Numbered from the stretch's first letter, positions 36,050 through 49,207 are shown. The stretch: DNA of 64,000 nt from Purshia tridentata (GCA_003254885.1 QANT01003274.1:62001-126000); one strand, 5' to 3'. The notes: generated by a model from the letters alone, not told the origin. A program made the numbers and translations.

Positions 36050-37227
36050 ATGGCGGCTATCTTGGCACTGTTTGTGGTGACTTTTGCCATGGTCTTTGGG
36101 AACTCTGCTGCTGATCCAGACTTACTTCAAGATATTTGTGTTGCTGACCTCGCTGCAGGTAACTCCTTAAAACTTTCAAGATATTTGTGTACGTTGCTTC
36201 CAGATATTTGGGAAGTACTCCTCGCCTTCAAGATATTTCGTCATTTTTGTTCCAATGATTAAGTGCTGTAGTGCTAAAACTAGAAGTGAACACAGAAAAT
36301 CATGTCAAAAAAGACTAAAGGAGCATCCCACTTTTCTTTTTCTTCTCAATTATTACAGGTGGACCAGTTCTTCCTTTTTGCTTTGCCTTGGGAACTGTTT
36401 ATGTATCTTGAAGATTGATATTTCTTTATTAGTTTCATATTTTCTGCAAATTGCAGCTGTGTCAATATTCTAGCTAGCTTTGAATATGATTATCTTTTCA
36501 TTATTGCTGTTGAACCTAGTAATCAATTAATCATGGCATTTTTTTGTCCCCAACAATGAAGCACATAGAGCCACTACACCACTTGAACGTGATTAAGAAA
36601 ACCCAATTCATGCTTTATTAAATTTAGTACAAGTTTTGCTACAAATTTTGATCCAAAGAGAATTGTGTGCAATAATAAACAGGGACCAAAGTCAATGGGT
36701 TCACCTGTAAGAATGCAGCAAATGCAACTGCAGAGGACTTCTTCTTTGCTGGAATTGCAAAGCCAGGACTCACCAACAACAGCTTTGGCTCACTGGTGAC
36801 TGCAGCCAATGTTGAGAAGATCCCAGGCCTCAACACTCTGGGCGTCTCCCTCTCACGAATTGATTATGCCCCTGGTGGCATTAACCCACCTCACACTCAC
36901 CCTCGTGCCACAGAGATAGTCTTTGTTCTTGAAGGTGAATTGGATGTTGGATTCATAACCACTGCAAACAAGCTCATAACCAAGATCATCAAGAAAGGTG
37001 AAGTGTTTGTGTTCCCAAAGGGGTTGGTTCACTTCCAGAAGAACAATGGCAAGGTGCCTGCTGCTGTGGTGGCCGGATTCAACTCTCAGTTGCCCGGCAC
37101 GCAGTCCATTGGCGCCACATTGTTTTCCGCCACACCAGAGGTGCCGGATAATGTGTTGACTGCGGCATTCAAGGTTGGTACCAAGGAGATTAAGAAAATC
37201 AAGTCAAAGTTTGCACCTAAGGCATAG
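36050..37227 (+). CDS. Germin-like protein (secreted cupin)
   Basis: Two exons, 36050-36158 and 36683-37227, total 654 nt, 217 residues, the normal size for germin-like proteins. These are secreted, manganese-binding, usually hexameric cupins of the cell wall, with superoxide dismutase or oxalate oxidase activity in some members; the activity here is unknown. Residues 1-21 form a signal peptide (MAAILALFVVTFAMVFGNSA), followed by DPDLLQDICVADLA and a second conserved Cys in NGFTCKN. The cupin motif is GGINPPHTHPRATEIVFVLEG, with metal ligands His, His and Glu in HTHPRATE; the fourth ligand His lies in PKGLVHFQ. The start is chosen because it opens the signal peptide 104 nt after a TATA box. 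The single intron after about residue 36 is at the usual place for the family. The 3' flank carries a tandem duplication. Confidence 0.95.
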
Positions 37228-38824
37228 AGGTTTTATCCATGACTTCTGTTTGTACTACCATTTGATGAGGTGTCATAATTCATAAGAAGAAAGTCGGGTG
37301 GTGGTATCATCTAAAATTGTTTACATCTTGTGTTTTTGTTATTCTGGTGGTGGTTACTGCAAAAGTGTTTACATGTAATTGTGTTTTTGTAACTTTTGTT
37401 AGTGTCATAATTCATAAGAAGAAAGTCGGGTGGTGGACATTTTATTTTCTTTTTTTGATCATCTAAAATTGTTTACATCTTGTGTTTTTGTTATTCTGGT
37501 GGTTACTGCAAAATTGTTTACATGTAATTGTGTTTTTGTAACTTTTGTTATTTTGGTGGTTGATAATAACTCCCTTCAAGTCTTCAGAACACAGCTGCCT
37601 ACCTAATCTGAAATGATGATGTCTTCATTTTTGGTTTATTTCCAAACCAGTAATTTACCAAACTTTGTGGATTTATTTAAATTTCTAAGTTCAATCCTTT
37701 TCTTCCACCATTAGCAGAGAAGCTCCAGCATAATTTGTGCACTGAGCAAGGCTTTCATGTACCTTTTTGTGAAAATAAAAACATACAAATATTATTGTTA
37801 CCTTTGTTTGTTCCAACTTAGTAATAATAACTCACTTTTGGCTCAATTAATTTTTTTATTTTGTTGACTTGGCTCAATCACTTTGATGAAAGGGTCCCAT
37901 GCGCCAAAGCTATGTAGGAATCATCAAACACCAACCCCCCCCAAAAAAAATGAAAAGCCCATCCAATTCAAACATTTTATATACACACATGCAATTACCT
38001 GTTTAAATACATGAACACAAGGTCACAGAAGCACATATAGAGAACGAATATTCAGCAGAGTTGGGAGCGATTAGGTGCATAATATGTTTTCTTTAAGGCA
38101 AAAGGACGACACAAAGAGGACCACTTCTCATAACATCAAATAATGTAAGGACAGACAATCATTCAATATACTACAAGCCTTGGATATGATAAATTACATC
38201 AAAAAACAAATTATTTTATGTTAAAATCATGATTAGGTGTTCCTAATGACAGTATTTTAATATAATTTGCGAATTATATTAGTTGCGAACTAGTAATACA
38301 ACAGAATTGGATGTCACTACCAAACGTATTCCTCTGTTTCAGCCAATGCCTTTTGTTTTACTTGTCTTCATTTTCCATTTGAATTACCCAGAAAGCTGGT
38401 AGTGAAGCATGGGTCTATATATAAAACATACATAGAGTGCAAGCAAATCAACTAATCATATCATAGCAAAGTGAGGGCCAATTCAATAAAAAGAATAAAC
38501 AAATGTCTATATTTCATTCGACCCATATTTGGCACGAGGGAAAAGGCAGCTTTAAATGCAAACTTTTGCCTAAAGTTCGAAGCTGACAGCAACTCGGCAA
38601 GCTTGTATTCGAACAAAAACATCTAAATTGCCAAACACTACAAACAGAAGACTAAGAGAACTGAAAAGTAAAAACCATGCTTCAGTTGGTCAGAGTATGA
38701 TATAAAAGTTCTATTATCCCATTACAAATACAAAGTAGTAAATCCACATGAAATCAACAATCCTTAATGCAGTCAGACATATCCTGGAACAACGTAACAG
38801 AAACAAACTAAAACGCAAAAGGTT
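37228..38824. other. Germin-like 3' region and spacer
   Basis: Contains the duplicated 3' flank described separately, then about 1.2 kb of A/T-rich spacer up to the convergent glutamyl-tRNA synthetase gene. No further gene is seen. Confidence 0.55.
37270..37565 (+). repeat. Tandem duplication in the germin-like 3' UTR/flank
   Basis: A unit of about 132 bp beginning GTGTCATAATTCATAAGAAG occurs at 37270-37401 and again from 37402 to about 37565, the second with an extra T-rich insert of about 25 bp. The copies are almost identical, so the event looks recent. Confidence 0.9.
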
Positions 38825-41800
38825 TTACTTCAACGAGGTCTGCTGCTTGCCATCTGGGATTGCAAATAGAACTATCGGCTTTGAAGGCCTGACATAGGGA
38901 ACATCGCATCTGAAATATCCTTTTCTCTCGAGTTGCAATACCTCTCCACACTTAAGATTTCGCAAGTTGGAATCCCCAAGGGCTGCAGTTTCCTTTTCGG
39001 TACATGGATTAAGCACATCAATGAAATCCTCTCCTTCTTCAAGCTGCAATTCACAAGTTACAAAAACCAACTGAACATTTTGGCTGTACATATTACATAC
39101 CACTCTTTAACATAATCAGCTAACAAAAGATGAGCAATAAACCATCATACACAGAACTGCCACATTCACATGCCTGAACTGCTAAGGCACCCAGAGAAGT
39201 TGAACTTCAATTATTGAATCATGCATAGAGTGTGAAGTAATGCATATTTCTCTAGAACACACAACTAATGCACCCAAATAATTCACTTTTACTCAGATCA
39301 GTCTTTTATTATTAACATTTATCATAGAACGTTATAATATTATTTTTTACATCTATTGTATAATATCATCCACCATAAACATGCCCATGTTTCATACACT
39401 ACATTTACAAGAACACATATGAAGCATCCTTTGTCATGTTTTAGAAATATCAGACTGTGTAGATGTGAGGCTTTGACACCATATGCTCTTTCAAGAGATA
39501 ATAAGGAAAATTCTCTTGGTACTAATCACTGAATTAAGGTCCATACGGTTGTTAATCCATATTTTGCTATCCCAAACCAAGTTCCCTTTTATATCTTTAT
39601 GAAAAGAAAATCAAAGGCATTTTACTATCCACAGATTAAACACCTCCAAGAATTTTTAATTCTATATATTAATAAATAATATGATAAGATGTAAAAACTT
39701 CACACTTGTTGAATGGCACATACCTTCTTCTTTGTTATCAGATAATCAAACTCCATCAATGAGAGCTTAACTAGTTCATCTGTTTCAGGCAGCCAGGTAA
39801 GCTTTAACTTTGTAGTCTTGACAGATCCCTCAAGATGCAAAACCCCCGTGAGTGCGAGATTTCCATCTTGGTCTTTCTCAATTTTCTTAACTATGGCATT
39901 CCCCCAATCCATCAAGGTTACTTCCTCATCCACTGAAATGGACTCTGCATCAGCATGCTCTAGCCATATCCTCCTTGTGTATGTTGTTGCCTTCTCTCCA
40001 GCTCCTTCGTACTTCTTATGCCTAGGAATGATGCGGACGAATGATTTCTCAGGACCATTAGTCAGGGTGAACAACACACGTCTCTCTTCAATGACAGCAG
40101 TATGTCTTGGACATACAGGATCGATTATCTTCTTATTAATTGTCCAGAGTTTGTCCCATTCCATGAGATTCAGATTTTTTGAAGCCCCCTATAAACCATA
40201 ACAATATAAAATCAGTTATAAATCAAACCTGTTAAAGGTGTGGATCAACAAAAAATTCTCATTTTATAAAATATAAACTAGTGCCAACTAAGGAGGAAAA
40301 ATTGATGTAAAGTTGTAAACCAAGGACATAACACGCATTGGGCAGGCATTATATTTTATAATCAAAATTCCCAAGTCAATCATTTTGAGAGTAAATGCCT
40401 ATGCCCCAACCATATTACATTAGGAGATCCAACAATGGTTTTAAGAACACAATTGGCATGTAGCAGGTAAGGTTTAATAAGATAAGACTAGTGTCTTACC
40501 TGCTCGAGAATGAACTGTATCAATGCTTCAACTTTGAGGCCTCTACGCACAATTCCTTGAACAGTTGGAAAACGAGGATCATCCCATCCATTGACCTTCT
40601 CATTTTGAACAAACCACAAAAGCTTGCGCTTGCTGAGAAGTGTATAAACCATGTTCAACCTACTAAACTCATAGATATGCACTTTTCTCAGCCCCATATC
40701 CTCTTGAATTCGGTAGTACTGAGCATTGCGATCATGATACTCACTAGATCGAAGTGCATGTGTTATACCTTCTATAGAGTCAACAAATGGGCAAGCAAAA
40801 TCATAGGTTGGGTATACCTTGTACTTGGACCCAATCCTATGATGTGGCATAGGATTGCAACGATAATAAACTGGATCTCGAAGAGATTTGTTTGGGTCCT
40901 GCATATCCAGCTTTCCACGGACACAGCATTGCAGACCCCTTTCAGAACCTGCAATCATTTCCTTCCATAATTTTAAATTCTCCTCTACGCTGTTGTTTCT
41001 ACATTTTGATTCAATGCCATCCATCCTTTCTTTCTGCATCTCCTCACGTGGCGTATCATCAACATATGCTTTACCCTGGCAAATCAAATTCTCAGCCATT
41101 TCCATTAACTTGGGGAAGTAATCTGAAGTATAGGTAACCGTTTCATACTTGATACCCAAAGTCTCAATATCCTTGAGAAGATTATCCACAAACTCATTAC
41201 TTTCTTTAGCTGGATTTGTATCATCAAATCGCACAATAAGCTGACCTTGATACCGTTTAGCAAAATACTGATTCAATAAAGCTGCCTTTGAGTGCCCAAT
41301 GTGAAGATAACCACTGGGTTCCGGTGCAAATCTCAGTCGAACCTTTCCAACCTCAGCTTCTGGAAGATCTACTTCAAATGTTGGCCTGCTTCCTCCTTTA
41401 CTTTTCTCAGATACATCTCCATTTACACTCTTTGATTGCTGATTGACTGGAATGTCTTTTGATTTAGTTGCTGTTGGCTTTAAGCCTCTTTTGCCAACAT
41501 AGGTAGCTGTAACTTTATTCAGAAGATCACCATATTGTGCCAATATGGAATTGAACCACCGAGAAAGATTTTGGTACTTCTTTGACTTCCTCAAATTTTC
41601 CCATCTTTGCCCAGCTCCTGCTCAGCATAGAGTGTTAAGCATCTCCCAAAAAGCACATAGTTTGATATTAAATTATCCAATCAAGACAGTAAAATAACAG
41701 CTCCTTTGGACTTTGTCCTTAATTATTTTAATTCTTTATAACTATTTAAATAAACGATAAAGGGGTAGTGTGAGAGAAGCAAAGCTATACCGGAAAGACC

Positions 41801-42265
41801 TGACCAGATTGCTATATCGGCAATCGAAAAAGAATATGCTACGAAAAAAGTACGGCTTCCCAAATATTCATCCAAATGCTTGCATGCATTCTCAAACGCA
41901 GAACCCAATGAGATCACAGGAGCGTACTCAAGCCACTCATCAATCTGGGCAGCTTCTAATGCATCCTTACCATAGAAATTAGCAACACGACCAATATGAC
42001 GAAGAAGTACGAAGGTTCCACGCAATCTCAGCCTACAATGAAAGATAGTGTGCATTCAAGCAAGGCCAAATGTAAACCTTGAAAACAGAAACTAATGCAA
42101 AGGAAGTTAGGGAATAGGGATTTACCCATTGGAGAACTGTAACAGGGGAGGAGAATCAGGAGCGAGAGAGGCGTCGGTGGGGAGAGAAACTCCGGCGAGC
42201 TTCGCCGCCGCAATCACCGATATCGGAGGGTTGTCGGCGGGGAAAGAAAGTCCCTTAATCTCCAT
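38825..42265 (-). CDS. Glutamyl-tRNA synthetase, cytosolic type
   Basis: Class I aminoacyl-tRNA synthetase that charges tRNA-Glu in the cytosol. Exons: 42265-42126, 42032-41791, 41617-40500, 40188-39724, 39043-38825; 2184 nt, 727 residues, similar to the Arabidopsis cytosolic enzyme. Residues 1 to about 165 are a GST-like N-terminal domain (RHIGRVANFYGKD, SIADIAIWSGL). A Lys/Ser-rich linker follows, then the catalytic domain with RFAPEPSGYLHIGHSKAA (HIGH signature at about 233), RFDDTNPAKE, YPTYDFACPFVDS, HALRSSEYHDRN and the KMSKS-like LLSKRKL. The C-terminal part is the GlnRS-like beta-barrel anticodon-binding region (PRHTAVIEERRV, CDVPYV). This archaeal/eukaryotic architecture and the lack of a transit peptide distinguish it from the organellar enzyme. 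The start codon opens MEIKGLSFPAD. The GluRS start and the PHYA stop are only about 670 nt apart. Confidence 0.95.
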
Positions 42266-42936
42266 TGGACCCCGAGCTTCAGAGTTTGCTTGGACTTGTT
42301 ACTTGTTTGCTTGTTTGTTTGGTTAGAATCGAAGTCTTGGATGAACGAAGAACAAGACGGCGTCGTCTTCTAGTCTTCTTCTTCTCAGCTCTCTGTTTCT
42401 GTCAATTCTGTGGGAGAGTCTATGATTCCAAACAAACCAGCAACTACACGCGGAATCACAATGCTAGTAAGTCTAAAGTCAGCCCAAACCCTAAACCGTG
42501 AACTAAAAAGTTGGGCCTTCCGGCCCAATTGTTTTAGATTATCAATTTGTTTCTGTTATAAAATAAGAGCGTATGTTTAGCAGTGTTTGCGTAGGAAATT
42601 ATTTTGCCCAAGCCAAACAATACTATTTTGACCCCCGAAACTATATTTATATATCTCTTATATATGTATTTCTCTTCGACACATGTGAACTTCAAAGTTG
42701 CAAAATCTTGGACCATATCTCTTTCATTCCCTTTGCATATCCATCACAAGGTAAAGAACATTTGAAAACCAAAACGAGACGTGCATATTTACAGTTCAAA
42801 GCAATACAAATGTTTCAAAGAAAAATAATGTCAACTGAAATTACACAACATCATCAAAATACATCATTCAACACTCTCATTTCTTAAATGCTGTACACTT
42901 GAGAATATGTATCCTTTTTCACTGAAAATTGTCTTG
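42266..42936. other. Short spacer between GluRS and PHYA
   Basis: About 670 nt that must contain the PHYA 3' UTR and the GluRS promoter, since both genes are on the minus strand. A C/T-rich stretch lies just upstream of the GluRS start; no TATA box is obvious. Confidence 0.5.
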
Positions 42937-45900
42937 TTAGGACTTCAACTTATGTGCAGCAGCAAGTTCCACAGATATGATGAAGCTTGTCTTGCCTGCT
43001 TCCCTGAGATATTGTACATCTCCATTCATGAGCTTCACCAGTTTTGTGCTGATCAGCAGGCTAATGCCTTCTTCAGATACTTCTCCATCGTTTCCAAACA
43101 TCTGGTTCAGTAATCCTTCTGGAATCCCACCACCCGCATGTGTTATCCTAATCCAAATTATAAATTCAGCATCTCATAAACATTCAATTTGTAACATAAG
43201 CCACCATTCTTTTTTATAGAGCGGAGAGAGAGAGGAAGAAAGAGAGCCATTTGCTTATAGAAGTAACATGCTAAGTCTTAGTTCAAACATCAATATTATG
43301 AACTCAATTGTAAAGCTGTACCTGAGCTCCAGATGCACAAGATGAACAGATTGTCCTAGCTGATCTTTGGTCAAATTGGCTGAAACTGTAAGCTGGCCTC
43401 CACCTGACATGAAATTAACTGATACCGACAAGAAATCAGCCAAGACTTGTTGAAGCCTAAGCCTATCCCCATAAAAGGTCTCAGACATGATCTCTTCTGC
43501 TGCATCATGGACAATCTGGATACTCTTGGCATTGCTCTTAATCATGACTTGACTAATGGAGGCGATCAGTACTTCATGCAAAGTGAACTCAACCATTTCC
43601 AGGTCCAAGTAGCTGTCAAGGGATAGAAGACAGAAAAGAATTGTTAGGTCACACCACACAACAGTCACAATGGACAACTGAAAGCAGAACTTCTGTACGT
43701 TTAAGGCAATCAAGAATTTCATGAGGGAGGAAAAAAAAATCTCTTTAACAAATGGACTCTATCATACCCATCTATAATGCTATCAAGATCTGAGTCATCA
43801 AGTATTTTGCTGAGCTGCTGCTGGCACTGGGCACTGGTATGCAGGAGCTGTTTTTGCTCTGGTCCCAACTTAGTATCCTCCATCATTTTCCGAGAAAACA
43901 GTATACCAGATAAAGGATTCCGGATCTGCCTTTTAATATAAGCTAATTCTTTCAATCTCTTCACAGCAGTTTGTTCTGATAAGCGCTGGACATGAAGTGC
44001 TTGTTGCAGCTCTTGGCTAGCAAGCTGCAAGAAGCAAAAGACACCAGTGACTGCGCCCCTGCTGTCCAATTTCTTGCTTACACACAGCAGGCATTCTATG
44101 TACTTTCCACCCCGATCCCAGAAACCAAAAGGAACCTTTTCAGATACCTGACCTGTCATGGCGCGGTTGAGTACAACACCAAGATTTACGAAAGCTTCTT
44201 GATTCTTGAGAGGGCAACAGGCCGTGTTGATCCCAAAAACCTCCCCCAACAGCATTTTATCCATTACCTCCTCTCGTTTCCACCCAGTTAACTTTGTCAT
44301 TGCTGGATTCCACTCAGAACACCAGCCGAATTCATCAGTGCCAAATATTGGGGGAATCAATGGGTTTGGGTTTTGTACAATTGCTTTGTAATCACCTTGA
44401 ATCCGGGTGAACTTGTCCATCACAGTCTTATGACCAGTGATATCCTGGGCCACAAAACATACCCCCACAACATTTTCACTAAGGTCTCTGCTTGCACAAG
44501 CATTCACAACTAAGCTGATGGGACCAGAGTCAATCCTAGAACCATGTGTTTTTATCTCAAATTGAATGTTTTTTTCCTCTTTGCCTGATCAGAAGTAAAA
44601 GAAAAGAATGAGCTTAATACAAACAGAAGACTAGAAACTGAAAAAAAGAGAGAAAAAAAAAAGAATGTTGAATGAATCTGTATTTCCTCTCCCACTCTGT
44701 CTCACAAAAACATAAGGAGGGCAATGTGATGTGCAAGCATGGTATACTGGCTAACATACACATGCCTAGGTGATCAGGTACACACGCACATGCATACATG
44801 TATATGGTCATTGCTAGTAAGATTTGAAATCTAAAAATGCCTAAAATTTCAAAATATGGTTATGATTATGACATACCTTGCAATGCCAAATCTAACATCC
44901 TTTTCACCGTGCTAGTTGAAGAATCTTCCACGAGTGTGAGCAAATGCTTTCCAATTGCCTTATCAACAGGAAGGCCAGCTAACTCAGCAATTTTTGTATT
45001 CCACCCATTAACTAATCCATCCACATCAACTGCCAATATTGGCACTGTGGCTGTTTCAATTAAACGGACCATCTCACCTGTCACTGCTTCCAATTCTTGA
45101 ATCCCTTCAATTTTAAGGTCACTAAGCCTCATATGAAGTGCATTGGTGTTTACATCCAAGGTTCCAATATCTTTGAATGCATTCCTCAGAATAAGCTGCA
45201 AAGAATGAATTGCATCCATTTCATAGTCCTTCCAAGGTAAGCTCCTTGTCTTGACAACTTCAAGGAAAGCCTTGAATGATGATCTAGGGTGCATTTTCCA
45301 ACCATCATCCTTCTCATCAGGTTCATTTTTTGCACCACCCCATCGAATTTCTGCAGCAGTGTGGGATCGGAACCAAAAGATCATGTCCTTGGAAGTTATC
45401 CTCACAGCTGCCATTCCACATACTACATCACCAAGAGCAAGAGCACCAGGGAATCCTGCGTCATACAAGCTATCTGTACTCAAACCTGTGGAATCCATAT
45501 GGCACTCAGAGAGCCACAAGGCTATGTCATGAATCTGTAAGTCACTTGGAGTTAATCCAAGTCTCCATATCTTATTCTTGTATAATAGGGCGGCCCCATC
45601 ACATTTCACTAGATCCATAATATTAGGGGTCTGGGACACAATACCCAAGGGTGCATCTCGTAAAAGCATATCACACAACAGTGTTTGGGTGCGCAGGATG
45701 TTCTTCTCAACGATCTGATCTTCCAACTCCAATTCCTTATTCACATGGATGGCAAATACTTGAGCGAGGAACTCACAGGCATACCTGAGAGGGAAAGGAA
45801 CAAATCTTGGAGTTGTGTTATGACATACCACTAAACCCCAGAGTCTCTTTTGCTTTTGACCCTGCACAGAATCAGGACTGCCAACTTCATCATCCCCCTC

Positions 45901-46932
45901 ATTGACCACTACTGCCATAACAAGAGAAGCAATGGAATTCATGTTCTCCATATATTGTAAATGGCAACTGTGTGGGGCTCTTAGGGTTGAACCACACAAT
46001 GTTAGATCAAGCGAAAGCTTCTCATCTTGAAGCACCTTCACATTTTTTGCACAACAATCAACAATCATACGAACTTTATTCTTCATAAATAGGAACCGTG
46101 AAGCCTGAGGTATATCAGTGGATGGATAATGTAAGCCCAGATATGGCTCCAGGCCAGGCTTCATAACCTCAGAGATCACTTCCCCGTGATCATCATCATG
46201 AAATTTATAGGCCATCACCCTGTCATAACCAGTGAGTTCAAAAACCTCTTGAACCATTGTATCACAAAGCCTGTCCAGGCTCCCACTAGGCAAAGACTGC
46301 AATCGGGAAATTGCTTTAGCTGCAAGCTTGTATGATTGCAGGGCCCCAGCAGCAGTCATAGGGACTTCATAAGGCTTCACCGGCTCAAAGTCAATGATCA
46401 AGCTACCTGTTACCCGGTGGACTATAGCATAAAAAGGCTTTCCAGAGGTCTTGCAATGGACTAAGATGGGATTTAAGAGAGAAACCTCCCCAAATCCGAG
46501 GGCCTTATGCAATGCAGAGGCACTAGGGGAAGTGAAAATTGTCCTTATATCTGTTCCTATGCCAAGAATAGGGTAGTCCCCAACACTTGGGACTGCATGA
46601 CTGACCATAGTCAGCATTTCAGGGGCATTCTCACTGTATGCAATGACCTTGAAGGTTTTATCATCTAAGGCTATCAAGCACCCAAATGGCTGGATCAGCT
46701 TGCCTTTCTGTATGTGATGGAGATAAGCAGTGGTCACTTTGTCAGACCTAGGTTGCCGATCCCCACTAACTGAACTGCTAACACGCACTGAGCTCGAGTA
46801 GTCAAAGGAAGACCCTGACTCCTCAAAATCTGCATGTATCTTTGCATCTACAGTTGTCTGAGCAATAATTCTAGCACTGTGTCTTGATCGTCCTGAATTG
46901 CTGGATGAGTGGCTGGGTCTTGAAGAAGACAT
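42937..46932 (-). CDS. PHYA: Phytochrome A photoreceptor
   Basis: Red/far-red photoreceptor that moves to the nucleus after light activation and drives far-red high-irradiance and very-low-fluence responses. Coding exons: 46932-44877, 44584-43768, 43612-43322, 43147-42937; 3375 nt, 1124 residues, the length and intron layout of dicot PHYA. Domains in order: Ser-rich N-terminus ([20 protein letters not shown]), PAS, GAF with the chromophore cysteine Cys323 in [17 protein letters not shown], two PAS repeats ([34 protein letters not shown]) and a histidine-kinase-related domain ending in AAAHKLKS. Motifs [14 protein letters not shown] and [14 protein letters not shown] are PHYA-like. The start is the Met of MSSSRPS. 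The 17 in-frame codons before it are non-coding because they span a polypyrimidine tract and TTCTCAG acceptor, the end of a probable 5' UTR intron (47975-46944). The frame is intact throughout. Confidence 0.97.
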
Positions 46933-46943
46933 TTTCACATAAA

Positions 46944-47975
46944 CTGAGAATGGAAAAGAAAAGCAATAAGAAAGACATGACAATCATAATAACACGAAAC
47001 CTTTTGGAAAATATTGCTAGCACTGATTCCAAAAAATAGTTACTGTGATTCTACTTATGATTGATATTATTTTCATCACAGCCATCACCATTATGATCAT
47101 TTTAATATTAAAAGTAAGAATCAGTAGCAGAGGTCAGGAATTTTTTTTTTTTTTCAATGATGCTGAAAATGTCAATATTCTTGAAGGATTACTGTAATGT
47201 GCTGTAGCAACAAAGAGACTCTTCTCACAGAACAATCACAAGGATAAGCTCCTAAAAGAAATATCTTCTTCTCAGCCTAACACTGTAAATGAAATGAAAT
47301 GGAAATTCTTCCCAAAGGAAGCCTCTTGTATTTCATGAAGGAAAGGCAATCGTTCACACTTACACATTTGCTAACTTTTATTCAGAATGATTCATCTTTT
47401 CCTGCTCGTTTGTAACTACTCACAACTACTAACTAAATTGATAACAGTTTTCCAACTAACTCCAGCTAAACCAAACTACTAACTTGGCAACTTGGCAACT
47501 TGGCAACTCTGACTTGCGTAACTCGGACCATGACAATTAACATCAACTTCATAACTTATAAGACAAACTAAGTCTTAGAGAATGGAACAGCCTCCTAAAT
47601 CCTAATACACGCTTCAATACATAAAACTCTTTCTTCCCAAAACAGTAGAAAATACAGATATCTTAGGCCTATTTTCCACTACTGACAGAAGCAAATTAGA
47701 AAACATTTACAGAAACTCTAGTGAAAATAGAACAATCACTTCTTAAACAAATAATTAAGAGTCAACTATTCCATTAAAGGAAACCCAGAAAAGAAAAAAG
47801 TCAAAACTAGTAGTAATTAAAGAATCCAAAATAACTATAACAAGATTAGGAATAAACAAGAAATTCCAATTTTGACATCAAAAAGGAAAAATGCCTAACT
47901 TGCTAAAAATAATCAGAACCAGATAGTTGCTAAAAAAAAAAAACAAGATGAGCAAGGAAGTGAAAACAGCCTAAC
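46944..47975 (-). other. Probable 5' UTR intron of PHYA
   Basis: A donor-like AAAAAG|GTTAGG at 47976/47975 and an acceptor-like TTCTCAG ending at 46944, eleven bases before the PHYA ATG, bound about 1 kb. PHYA genes are known to have an intron in the 5' leader. The interior includes three tandem AACTTGGC units near 47478-47505 and a stretch resembling an LTR fragment. Confidence 0.5.
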
Positions 47976-48427
47976 CTTTTTTGGCTACAGTAAGCAGAAC
48001 TCAGCTGGTTTCAGTCTCTCAGATGCAAAGTGATCCCAACTTATACTCAAAACAGATTGATAAACATAATCTTTGAAGTACTAGAAAATGGAAGATTTGT
48101 CCTCTGAAGTATAAACTTCAACCCCACTAATCTCGATCTTTCTTCTGTCACTGGACCCTCCTACCCTGCACTGCTTCCAACCCCAGTTGCTGTACTTATC
48201 AGTTGGTGGAGGAACCGCCTTCAATAAAATATATTTAAAAGAGGTACAAATTTGGAAAGCAAAATTCTCAAATGGGTCCACTCTGATACACAAAACGTTG
48301 TCCAATAAATGGATCCAGGAGAGGTTGTAGCTGCAAAAAGATGGTTAAGGGGGGGGTGGGTTTGTTTCGTTTAGTTTGGCTTCCTTGCCAAGACGGGTAA
48401 TTGTCTAATAGAGTTAGTTGAAGACAC

Positions 48428-48438
48428 CCATATATAGA
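48428..48438 (-). promoter_or_regulatory. Probable TATA box of PHYA
   Basis: On the minus strand the sequence reads TCTATATATGG, about 450 nt upstream of the proposed leader-intron donor. Transcription would begin near 48400. No competing gene lies nearby. Confidence 0.45.
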
Positions 48439-48823
48439 AAGATCATGATCATCATCTCACTTTTCAAATTAAATATTCTGTGCTGACCCAAATGAGTTTT
48501 CCTCCCATTATAAATATCAGGGGGTTCCCAACAGAAATTTGGGGAAAAAACACACCCCATTGCAAAGAATATATAAAAAATGTAAGTGGCATCATCTCTA
48601 ATCATGGTTTTGCAATGTAATTGAGTAATAAACAAATGAAAAAATTAGGCTGCAATGGGGTCACACATACACTCACACCCGTCACAGAGAGACTGAGTGA
48701 GAGAGCGAGGGCTGGGATAGGCCATTCCTTTTTCAGTCGAATACCAACAAAAAATGAGTAAGGGCTACTTATGGGAGTCACGTGCACAACCCAATCCTGT
48801 TTGCTGTACCAGATTTGGATGCA
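48439..48823. other. PHYA upstream region
   Basis: Non-coding DNA with a short GA-rich stretch near 48688-48712, extending to the MITE at 48833. No gene is seen. Confidence 0.5.
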
Positions 48824-48832
48824 TTTTTATAA

Positions 48833-49207
48833 GAAAAATGCTTGGATTCTCAAGCTTGAGGACTAACTTTGTTCTCAAGCCCATTAAAAGTCATAATTCT
48901 ACCGTGTCTGTTCAAAATTAGAATCGTTTAATTTTTAGATTACTTAATAAAGATCATCTCTACAAAAAATCAACTCAATTGGAAATCGTTTGGTTGTACA
49001 ATTGTTAACGAATAAATATAAGATCATAATTAAAAGACCAAATTATGTATCTATTCGTTAACAGTTATACAATCAAACGATTTCCGATTGAGTTGATTTT
49101 TTCTAAAAATGATCTTTATTAGGTGATCTAAAAATTGAACAGTTTTGATCTTGAGCCGGCATGACGAATTATGATTTTTAGCAAGCTTGAGGACCCAAGC
49201 ATTGTCC
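48833..49207. mobile_element. Palindromic MITE, copy 1 (Mutator-like)
   Basis: A 375-bp element that is almost entirely one inverted repeat: the left arm (AATGCTTGGATTCTCAAGCTTGAGG, read with positions 48838 onward) is mirrored by GCAAGCTTGAGGACCCAAGC near the right end, and similarity continues to the centre near 49035. It is flanked by 9-bp direct repeats TTTTTATAA (48824-48832) and TTCTTATAA (49208-49216), differing at one base. A 9-bp target duplication is the mark of Mutator-like transposons. It encodes no protein. A second copy lies at 63214-63615. Confidence 0.85.

Noticed and set aside
40491-40970. A 159-codon plus-strand frame
   Set aside because: Antisense to the catalytic exon of glutamyl-tRNA synthetase, with no family resemblance.
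46933-46983. In-frame upstream Met extending PHYA by 17 residues
   Set aside because: The interval is a polypyrimidine tract plus TTCTCAG acceptor, and known PHYA proteins begin at MSSSRPS-like sequence.
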